Shown piece by piece: positions 29,682 to 36,194 of a DNA stretch of 56,085 nucleotides (the first letter of the stretch is position 1; every line of letters starts with the position of its first letter). The position numbers and the translations under genes were made by a program. Source of the DNA: Roseateles sp. (GTDB lineage Bacteria; Pseudomonadota; Gammaproteobacteria; Burkholderiales; Burkholderiaceae_C); contig NZ_JAFAGT010000039.1 of the NCBI RefSeq assembly GCF_019237615.1, positions 1 through 56,085 on the forward strand, written 5' to 3'. The notes beneath the pieces are model-generated. The model saw only the letters and a list, made by a program, of their open reading frames with translations, searched no databases and had not been told where the DNA came from.

Positions 29682-31289
29682 ATGCATCCATCGGCTCACC
29701 ATGACACCTTCGCCAGAGACCACCTCCCGCCCCAGGAACAGTGGCCCGAGCTGGTGTTTGACTTGCCCGAACTGCAGTTCGGCCCCCGGTTGAATGCAGC
29801 GACCGAGCTGTTGGACCGCTGGGTAGCGCAAGGGCAGGGCGATCGGCCCTGCGTACAGGGCGCGGGCGTGCAGTGGACCTATGCCGAGTTGCAGGCCGAG
29901 GCGAATCGCATCGCCAATGCCCTGGTCAATGAGCTGGGCGTCGTGCCGGGCAACCGAGTGCTGCTGCGCGGTAGCAACACACCGCAGATGGCTGCTTGCT
30001 GGTTCGCCGTCATCAAGGTCGGTGCGATCGCGGTGGCGACCATGCCGCTGCTGCGTGCGGTGGAGCTGGGCAAGGTCATTGCGAAGGCCGAGGTCAGCCA
30101 TGCGCTATGCGACGCGGCGCTGGCCACCGAGCTGGCGGCCGCCCAGCAGCAGAACCCGGTGTTGCGCGGTATCTGCTATTTCCGCAGCAGCGAGCCCGAT
30201 GGCCTGGAGGCCCGCGCCGCGCGCCAGCCTGCCACGTTCACCAACATCGAAACCGCCAGCGATGACTGTGCGCTGATCGCCTTCACGTCCGGCACCACGG
30301 GTCAGCCAAAGGGCACCATGCACTTCCATCGCGACGTTCTCGCGATCTGCCGCTGCTGGCCGGTGCACTGCCTGCGGGCACAGGCCAGTGACGTCTTCAT
30401 CGGCAGCCCGCCGCTGGCCTTCACCTTTGGTCTGGGCGGCCTGCTGCTCTTTCCGATGAGCGTGGGCGCGTCGACCGTGCTGCTCGAGAAGGCGGCGCCA
30501 GACCTGCTGTTGGCCGCGATTGCCGAGCACCACGCCACGGTCTGCTTCACGGCGCCGACGTCCTACCGCGCAATGGCGCCTTTGGTGGCCCAGCACGACA
30601 TTTCCTCCGTGCGCAAATGCGTCAGCGCCGGCGAAGCCCTGCCGGCCGCGACGCGGGCGCTGTGGAAGCAGGCCACTGGCATCGAGCTCATCGACGGCAT
30701 AGGCGCGACCGAGCTGCTGCACATCTTCATCTCGCACACCGAAGAGACGGCAAAGGGCGGCGCCACCGGCAAGCCCGTGCCCGGCTACCAGGCCTGCATC
30801 CTCGACGATGCCGGCCAGCCGCTGCGCGCGGGCCAGGTCGGCCATCTCGCCGTGAAAGGCCCGACCGGCTGCCGCTATCTCGCCGACGACCGCCAGCACC
30901 AGTATGTGCAGAACGGCTGGAACTTGACCGGCGACGCCTACCTTGTCGACGAAGACGGCTACTACGTCTACCAGGCCCGCACCGACGACATGATCATCTC
31001 GGGTGGCTACAACATCGCCGGCCCCGAGGTCGAGGCTGCGCTGCTCAGCCACCCGGCCGTGGCCGAATGCGCCGTCATCGGCGTACCCGACGAGGAGCGC
31101 GGCCAGCTCGTCAAGGCCTTCGTCGTGCTTCGCGAGGACCATGCGGGCGACGTGCAGGCCTTGCAGGCGCATGTGAAGGCCAGCATCGCGCCCTACAAAT
31201 ATCCACGCGCCATAGAGTTCAGGACCAGCCTGCCGCGCACCGAGACGGGCAAGCTGCAGCGCTTCAAGCTGAAAGAGTCCGGCACGTGA
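29682..31289 (+). CDS. abmG: 2-Aminobenzoate-CoA ligase-type AMP-forming ligase
   Basis: 535 residues. The adenylate-forming motifs are FTSGTTGQPKGTMHFHRD (P-loop), the GIGATELLHIF core, TDDMIISGGYNIAGPEVE (hinge) and the catalytic Lys in RTETGKLQRFKL. Overall shape and the motif PAD-like TSYRAM region fit the benzoate/2-aminobenzoate ligase group. It would activate anthranilate with ATP and CoA as the first step of the pathway. The call leans on the adjacent fused flavoenzyme; another ortho-substituted benzoate is possible. Start is ATG 29682; the longer frame has no ribosome site. Confidence 0.82.
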   Translation: MHPSAHHDTFARDHLPPQEQWPELVFDLPELQFGPRLNAATELLDRWVAQGQGDRPCVQGAGVQWTYAELQAEANRIANALVNELGVVPGNRVLLRGSNTPQMAACWFAVIKVGAIAVATMPLLRAVELGKVIAKAEVSHALCDAALATELAAAQQQNPVLRGICYFRSSEPDGLEARAARQPATFTNIETASDDCALIAFTSGTTGQPKGTMHFHRDVLAICRCWPVHCLRAQASDVFIGSPPLAFTFGLGGLLLFPMSVGASTVLLEKAAPDLLLAAIAEHHATVCFTAPTSYRAMAPLVAQHDISSVRKCVSAGEALPAATRALWKQATGIELIDGIGATELLHIFISHTEETAKGGATGKPVPGYQACILDDAGQPLRAGQVGHLAVKGPTGCRYLADDRQHQYVQNGWNLTGDAYLVDEDGYYVYQARTDDMIISGGYNIAGPEVEAALLSHPAVAECAVIGVPDEERGQLVKAFVVLREDHAGDVQALQAHVKASIAPYKYPRAIEFRTSLPRTETGKLQRFKLKESGT

Positions 31290-31723
31290 CGGCATGGGCG
31301 TTCGAGCGCGAGCAAGAGGTGCGCTTCGGCCACTGCGACCCGGCCGGCATCGTCTTCTATCCGCGTTATTTCGAAATGCTCAACGAGCTGGTCGAGGACT
31401 GGTTCGCCCAGGCGCTGGGCCTGTCATTCGATGATCTGATAGGCCGGCGCGGAATCGGTCTGCCCACGGCCCGGCTGGACACGCGCTTCCTGCGTGTCAG
31501 CCGCCATGGCGACCGCCTCGTGCAGCGCCTGCACCTGGAGCGGTTGGGCCGCAGCTCGCTGACGCTGCGCACCGCCTTCATCGGCAAGGACGATGAAGTC
31601 GATGCCCCGCGCGTCGAGTACATGCAGGTGCTGGTCTGCACCTCGCTGAAGACTCACAGGCCCCAGGCCTTTCCCGACGACCTGCGGCGCGCGCTCGCGT
31701 CCGCACAGGACCCAACACCATGA
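31286..31723 (+). CDS. Hotdog-fold acyl-CoA thioesterase (4HBT family)
   Basis: 145 residues with a GTG start inside the ligase stop (GTGA overlap). The motif FGHCDPAGIVFYPRYFEMLN contains the Asp of the 4-hydroxybenzoyl-CoA thioesterase family. It probably releases CoA from stalled or misactivated aryl-CoA thioesters, a housekeeping role seen in such CoA-dependent aromatic pathways. Its stop overlaps the ridA-like gene by 4 bases. Confidence 0.85.
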   Translation: MTAWAFEREQEVRFGHCDPAGIVFYPRYFEMLNELVEDWFAQALGLSFDDLIGRRGIGLPTARLDTRFLRVSRHGDRLVQRLHLERLGRSSLTLRTAFIGKDDEVDAPRVEYMQVLVCTSLKTHRPQAFPDDLRRALASAQDPTP

Positions 31724-32124
31724 ACAGCAAGCAAATCCTCCAGCCCGCCGGCTGGGCCCAGCCGCGCGGCTATGCCAACGGCGTCGCGGCCAGCGGCCGC
31801 CAGGTCTTCGTCGCCGGCCAGATCGGTTGGAACGAGCGCTGCGAGTTCGACAGCGACGACCTCATCGACCAGCTGCGGCAGACGCTGGCCAACATCCGTG
31901 CAGTGCTGGCCGAGGCCGGCGCGACGCCTGAGCACATCGTGCGCATGACCTGGTACCTCGTCGACAAGCGAGAGTACCTGGCCCGTGGCCGCGAGGTGGG
32001 CCAGGCCTACCGCGACGTGCTTGGCCGCGACTACGGCATCGCGATGAGCGCCGTGCAAGTGGCAGCGCTGATGGAGGACCGGGCCAAGGTGGAGATCGAG
32101 GTCACGGCCGTCATACCGGGCTGA
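31720..32124 (+). CDS. RidA family protein, candidate enamine/imine deaminase of the operon
   Basis: 134 residues. The RidA fold markers are PRGYANGVAASGRQVFVAGQ, QTLANIRAVLAEAGATPEHI and VAALMEDRAKVEIEVTAV. RidA enzymes hydrolyse enamines and imines to ketones plus ammonia; an Arg near residue 105 is usual, and here the VAALMEDRAKVEIE segment supplies one. It is the last gene, overlapping the thioesterase by 4 bases. Since the pathway's known intermediate is an enamine, a dedicated deaminase role is attractive but unproven. Confidence 0.82.
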   Translation: MNSKQILQPAGWAQPRGYANGVAASGRQVFVAGQIGWNERCEFDSDDLIDQLRQTLANIRAVLAEAGATPEHIVRMTWYLVDKREYLARGREVGQAYRDVLGRDYGIAMSAVQVAALMEDRAKVEIEVTAVIPG

Positions 32125-32127
32125 CGG

Positions 32128-32160
32128 GGTGGGCGAGGGCCTTGCGGCACCTCGCCCACC
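32128..32160. terminator. Shared hairpin between convergent ridA-like and EF-G paralog genes
   Basis: GGTGGGCGAGG pairs perfectly with CCTCGCCCACC around an 11-base loop in the 37-bp space between two convergent genes. No U-run is present on either side, but the position suits a bidirectional terminator or mRNA end protector. Confidence 0.55.
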
Positions 32161-32161
32161 G

Positions 32162-34174
32162 TCACGCGGCCAGCGCCACGCGTTCCGGCGCCTCGGCGTA
32201 GTGACTCAGCTGCATCGTGAACTGCGCTCGCCCCGAGCTGATCGCGCGCAGGTGGCCGATGTAGCCGAACATCTGCTCCAGCGGCACATGGGCAGTCACG
32301 ACGACTGCGTTGCCGCGCGCGTCCTGGCCCTGCACATGACCGCGGCGGCGCAGCAGGTCACCGATCACGTCGCCCAGATAGTCCTGCGGCGTGATGACCT
32401 CGACAGCCATCACCGGCTCCAGCACCACCGGTGCTGCCTTCGCAACGGCATCGCGCAGCGCCGCCACGGCGGCCAGCTCGAAGGCCAGCGCCGACGAGTC
32501 GCGCACATGGTGGCTGCCGTCCACCAGGCTGGCCTCGAAGTCCACCAGCGGGTAGCCGGCGAACGGTCCGGCCAGCGCGGCGCGACGGATGCCTGCCTCG
32601 ACCGCCGGGATGAACTCGCGCGGGATCGCGCCGCCTACCACCTGGCTCTCGAAGCGGACGCCGGACCCGCGCGGCAGCGGCGCCACGCGCAGCGTCAGCT
32701 CGGCGAACTGGCCGGGGCCACCGCTCTGCTTGCGATGCAGGTGGTGCACCTCGGCCGCCGCCGTGATGGTCTCGCGGTAGGCGACCTGCGGGCGGCCCAT
32801 GGCCACGGCCACGCCGAAGCGTGCTCGCAACGTTTCCACCGCTACTTCCAGCTGCAGCTCGCCCATGCCGGACAGCAGCGTCTGGCCCGAGTCGGCGTCC
32901 TGGCGCAGGCGTAGCGAGGGGTCCTCGCGGACCAGCACGCCAAGGCCCTTGGCCAGGGCCGCGGCGTCGGTCTGCGTGCGCGGCTCGATGGCGACGTCGA
33001 TGACGGCCTCCGGAACGGTGATGCTTTCCAGCACGGGCGCGCCCTTCCGGTCGGCCAGCGTGTGGCCAGTCAGCACCTCCTTCAGGCCGACGATGCCGGC
33101 AATGTCGCCCGCAACAAGCTCGTCGCGCTCGACCCGGCGGTCCGCGTGGATCTCGTACAGGCGTGACACGCGTTCGGCCTTGCCGGTGCTGGCGTTGCAG
33201 ACCACGTCGCCGCGCTTGAGCCGGCCGCTGTAGACGCGCACGAACACCATCGCGCCATGGTCGTCGGCGTTGAGCTTGAAGGCCAGCGCCGACAACGGGC
33301 CGTCGGTAGGCAGCGAACCGGGCGCCTCGCCGGGGGCGGGCAGGTAGGCGACGACGGCATCCAGCAGCGGTTCCACGCCGCGGTTGCGGAAGGCCGAGCC
33401 GGCCAGCACGGGCACGAAGGCGCCCGCGATGGTGCCGCGGCGCAGCGCCGCGCGCAGCGCGTCCAACGGCAGCTCGGTGCCGCTCAGCCAGGCGTTCAGC
33501 AGCGCGTCGTCCTGCTCGGCGGCGGCCTCGTCGATGCGTGCGCGCGCGGCCTGGGCGGCGCTCAGCAGCTCTGGAGGGATTGCCTCGACGCGCGGCGGCG
33601 TAGAGGCGTCGTCGTGATCCCAGACCAGTGCTTGCATAGCCAGCAGGTCGACGACGCCACGGAAGCTGCCTTCTGCGCCGAGGGGCAACTGCAGCGGGAG
33701 CGCGCGCGTGCCCAGCCGCTCCTGTATGGCCGCGACGACTTTCTGGAAGTCAGCGCCGACGCGGTCCAGCTTGTTGATGAAGGCAATGCGCGGCACGCGG
33801 TACTCGTCTGCGAGACGCCAGTTGGTCTCGGTCTGGGGCTCGACGCCGGCCACGCCGTCGAAGACGACGATGGCGCCGTCCAGCACGCGCAGCGAGCGGC
33901 GCACCTCGAGGTTGAAGTCGATGTGGCCGGGCGTGTCGATCAGGTTGATCTGCGTGCCCTGCCAGTGCACGGTCGTGGCGGCGCTGTGGATGGTGATGCC
34001 GCGCTGGCGCTCCTGGGGGTCGAAGTCCATCGTCGTGTTGCCGTCATTGACGTCGCCGATGCGATGGTTCTCACCCGTGTAGAACAGGATGCGTTCGGAG
34101 GTTGTGGTCTTGCCGGCGTCGACGTGGGCTATGACGCCGATGTTGCGCAGATTGCGGGAGTTGTTCGAGTTCAT
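32162..34174 (-). CDS. Elongation factor G paralog
   Basis: 670 residues from the ATG at 34174 (MNSNNSRNLRNIGVIAHVDA); canonical FusA is about 700. All GTPase motifs are intact: AHVDAGKTT, RGITI in switch I, DTPGH, NKLD and GSA. Domains II to V follow, ending near the basic HYAEAPERVALAA. It diverges clearly from housekeeping FusA, whose gene should lie just outside the left edge beside tuf. Second EF-G copies can serve translocation or ribosome recycling under special conditions or give drug tolerance; the role here is unknown. Its 5' region is unusual (see the promoter, hairpin and terminator entries). Confidence 0.9.
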   Translation of the reverse strand: MNSNNSRNLRNIGVIAHVDAGKTTTSERILFYTGENHRIGDVNDGNTTMDFDPQERQRGITIHSAATTVHWQGTQINLIDTPGHIDFNLEVRRSLRVLDGAIVVFDGVAGVEPQTETNWRLADEYRVPRIAFINKLDRVGADFQKVVAAIQERLGTRALPLQLPLGAEGSFRGVVDLLAMQALVWDHDDASTPPRVEAIPPELLSAAQAARARIDEAAAEQDDALLNAWLSGTELPLDALRAALRRGTIAGAFVPVLAGSAFRNRGVEPLLDAVVAYLPAPGEAPGSLPTDGPLSALAFKLNADDHGAMVFVRVYSGRLKRGDVVCNASTGKAERVSRLYEIHADRRVERDELVAGDIAGIVGLKEVLTGHTLADRKGAPVLESITVPEAVIDVAIEPRTQTDAAALAKGLGVLVREDPSLRLRQDADSGQTLLSGMGELQLEVAVETLRARFGVAVAMGRPQVAYRETITAAAEVHHLHRKQSGGPGQFAELTLRVAPLPRGSGVRFESQVVGGAIPREFIPAVEAGIRRAALAGPFAGYPLVDFEASLVDGSHHVRDSSALAFELAAVAALRDAVAKAAPVVLEPVMAVEVITPQDYLGDVIGDLLRRRGHVQGQDARGNAVVVTAHVPLEQMFGYIGHLRAISSGRAQFTMQLSHYAEAPERVALAA

Positions 34175-34226
34175 GGCGGTTCCTGGTGCGGTGGCGGTTG
34201 CGAGCCCCGGGCAGGTCGCCGTGGGG

Positions 34227-34334
34227 CTAGCGCGTAAGCAGGACGCCGAAGCGCGCACGCGACAGGCAGGGCCGAGCCGCGCTCCGGCGCTCGGGAATCG
34301 TGGCGATCAGCTTGTCGAAGGTGCGCGTGCGCAT
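34227..34334 (-). CDS. Possible 35-residue leader ORF before the EF-G paralog
   Basis: The frame MRTRTFDKLIATIPERRSAA and onward ends RARFGVLLTR and TAG, 52 bp before the EF-G paralog start. It begins 16 bases after the terminator U-run. Nine arginines and a strongly basic character are notable. No clear ribosome site is seen. It could be a regulatory leader peptide whose translation affects the downstream gene, or chance. Confidence 0.35.
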   Translation of the reverse strand: MRTRTFDKLIATIPERRSAARPCLSRARFGVLLTR

Positions 34335-34350
34335 GGTGGGACTCAGGTCG

Positions 34351-34388
34351 AAAAAACAAAACCCCGGGAGGGACGGGCCTGCCGGGGT
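34351..34388 (-). terminator. Intrinsic terminator inside the EF-G paralog 5' region
   Basis: On the minus strand CCCCGG, a 19-base spacer and CCGGGG are followed by TTTTGTTTTTT. It lies downstream of a heat-shock-like promoter and upstream of the EF-G paralog in the same direction, so it would either end a short transcript or act as an attenuator. Confidence 0.75.
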
Positions 34389-34392
34389 GGGT

Positions 34393-34415
34393 GGGACCGG
34401 AAGGCTTGGCACCTT
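34393..34415 (-). promoter_or_regulatory. Hairpin ahead of the terminator
   Basis: CGGAAGG-TGCCAAG-CCTTCCG on the minus strand is a perfect 7-bp stem. With the terminator it makes a two-hairpin leader of the kind seen in attenuators, although no alternative antiterminator pairing was identified by eye. Confidence 0.55.
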
Positions 34416-34437
34416 CCGAACACGGGCTAAGGTGCGC

Positions 34438-34479
34438 TCAGGTGTCGAGGCGGGCTTGGGGCGTGGGGGCGAGCTTCAT
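34438..34479 (-). CDS. Possible 13-residue ORF downstream of the heat-shock-like promoter
   Basis: ATG to TGA encodes MKLAPTPQARLDT. It begins about 20 bases after the predicted transcript start, with GAGGA 13 bases upstream, which is a long spacing. It lies ahead of the hairpin pair, the position of an attenuator leader peptide. Support is positional only. Confidence 0.35.
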   Translation of the reverse strand: MKLAPTPQARLDT

Positions 34480-34504
34480 GATGCGTGAATTGTCCTCAGG
34501 CCGG

Positions 34505-34534
34505 AAATCTGGGGTGCGGTGTGGGGATTTCAAG
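34505..34534 (-). promoter_or_regulatory. Sigma-32-like heat-shock promoter
   Basis: On the minus strand CTTGAAA is followed 13 bp later by CCCCAGATTT, a close match to the RpoH consensus (CTTGAA, 13-15 bp, CCCCATnT). Transcription would start near 34497 and meet the terminator at 34351, giving an RNA of about 145 nt unless it reads through into the EF-G paralog. The remaining bases to the halogenase stop (34535-34648) contain a GGCCGC-GAGA-GCGGCC hairpin and no gene. Confidence 0.6.
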
Positions 34535-34648
34535 CCCGGGGGCCCGGTCAGGAAAGCGGCCGCTCTCGCGGCCTCGCCAAGTAGCGAACAAGGACGGCGC
34601 AACAACGCGCGAGCGCCGCCGAACCAGATGTTGTGCGTGGGGTAGGGC

Positions 34649-36187
34649 TCAGGACGGCTGGGGTGTCGATACGGTGGCGATGGCGCGCGCGGCGCAGTGT
34701 CGGTTGATGAAATCAGCATGGAGGGGCATGACCTGCACGCATCTACCCACCACCTGGCGCACGTTCTCCAGATAGGCAAGCACCTCGGCCTCCTCCGGCA
34801 GGTCGGCGAAGGGATGGTGGCCGCGCGGCATCAGGCCCTGGCCGATCAGGACCTGCAGCCAGCTCGACTCGGCGAACAACTCGTCGCTGCGGCGGTAGAC
34901 CCGGCCGTTGGAGGCGAACAGCGCCATCTTGCGCGCCAGGCGCCCCGGCACCTCCATCTGGCGGCAGTGGTTCCAGAATGGCGAGTCGTCGCGCCGCGTG
35001 AGCTTGTAGTGCAGCACAAGGAAGTCGCGCACGTTGTCGAACTCCTCGCACGTCAGGACGTTGTACTCGTCGATGTCGGTGGCGTCGAAGCCGGCACTTG
35101 GGAAGAACTCAAGGATGCGCGCGATGGCCATGTGGACGAGGTGGATGCTGGTTGACTCCAGCGGCTCAAGGAAGCCGCTGGATAGCCCCACGGCCACGCA
35201 GTTGCCTATCCAGAAACGGCTCGCGCGGCCGGTGCGGAAGCTCAGGTGGCGCGGTGCTGCGGTGGGCTGGCCGTCCAGCCCGGCCAGCAGGATCGCCTCG
35301 GCCTGCTGGGCATCCATGAAGCGGCTGCTGTAGACATGGCCGTTGCCGGTGCGGTGCTGCAGCGGGATGCGCCACTGCCAGCCGGCCGTATGGGCGGTGG
35401 AGCGCGTCATCGGCAGCAGCGGGTCCGCGCGTTCGCAAGGCACGGCGATGGCGCGGTCGCAGGGCAGCCAGTGCGACCAGTCCTCGTAGCCGGCCTTCAG
35501 TGTCTGCCCGATCAGCAATGCGCGCATACCCGTGCAGTCGATGAAGAAGTCGCCCGTGATGCGCTCGCCGTTCTCCATGCGCAGGGCGGCGATGTGGCCG
35601 TTCTCGTGCTGCTCCACGAAGGCCACTTTGCCCTCAGTGCGGCGCACGCCGCGCTGCTCGGCGTAGTGGCGCAGGAAACGCGCATAGAGGCTGGCGTCGA
35701 AGTGGTAGGCGTGGGCGATCTCGGCCAGCGGCGAGCCGGACATGTCGGTCCGCGCGCGCATGAAGCGGGCCTCGCGCGGCGCTGCGGTGTTGATGGCGTA
35801 CTCGCCCAGCGGCCGGGTCTTGCCCTGTTGCGCCATGCGCAGCCAGAACTGGTGGAAGGGCACGGTGTCCTCGGGCTGGCCGATGCGGCCGAAGCCGTGG
35901 ACGTAGCGCTCGCCGACCGCACCCCAGTTGACGAACTCGATCCCCATCTTGAACGAACCTTGGGTGGCTCGGAGGAACTCATCCTCGTCGACGCCCAGTG
36001 CGCGGTTGAACTCGGTCAGGTTGGGGATGGAAGCCTCTCCCACACCAATGATGCCGATCTCGTCGGACTCCAACAGCCGGATCTGCACGCTGCCATCCAG
36101 CGCCTTGGCGAAGGCGGCAGCGCTCATCCAGCCGGCGGTGCCGCCGCCCACGACGACGACGCTGCGCACGGCGTTCACTGCGTTCAT
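34649..36187 (-). CDS. FAD-dependent halogenase, tryptophan-halogenase family
   Basis: 512 residues. The N-terminal FAD site is VVVGGGTAGWMSAAAFAK, and the family hallmark WxWxIP is present as GWQWRIPL. A Lys in GSFKMGIEFVNWG sits where the catalytic lysine that forms the haloamine lies in PrnA-type enzymes. GVGEASIPNL and SGFLEPLESTSIHLVHMAI are further markers. It starts 7 bp after the TonB receptor stop, so the two form one unit. Members beside TonB receptors in glycan loci have no proven substrate; free tryptophan is not assured. Confidence 0.88.
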   Translation of the reverse strand: MNAVNAVRSVVVVGGGTAGWMSAAAFAKALDGSVQIRLLESDEIGIIGVGEASIPNLTEFNRALGVDEDEFLRATQGSFKMGIEFVNWGAVGERYVHGFGRIGQPEDTVPFHQFWLRMAQQGKTRPLGEYAINTAAPREARFMRARTDMSGSPLAEIAHAYHFDASLYARFLRHYAEQRGVRRTEGKVAFVEQHENGHIAALRMENGERITGDFFIDCTGMRALLIGQTLKAGYEDWSHWLPCDRAIAVPCERADPLLPMTRSTAHTAGWQWRIPLQHRTGNGHVYSSRFMDAQQAEAILLAGLDGQPTAAPRHLSFRTGRASRFWIGNCVAVGLSSGFLEPLESTSIHLVHMAIARILEFFPSAGFDATDIDEYNVLTCEEFDNVRDFLVLHYKLTRRDDSPFWNHCRQMEVPGRLARKMALFASNGRVYRRSDELFAESSWLQVLIGQGLMPRGHHPFADLPEEAEVLAYLENVRQVVGRCVQVMPLHADFINRHCAARAIATVSTPQPS

Positions 36188-36194
36188 CTGCGCA

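Noticed and set aside
32162-34174. Canonical fusA
   Set aside because: Housekeeping fusA is expected beside tuf at the left edge; this copy is shorter and divergent.
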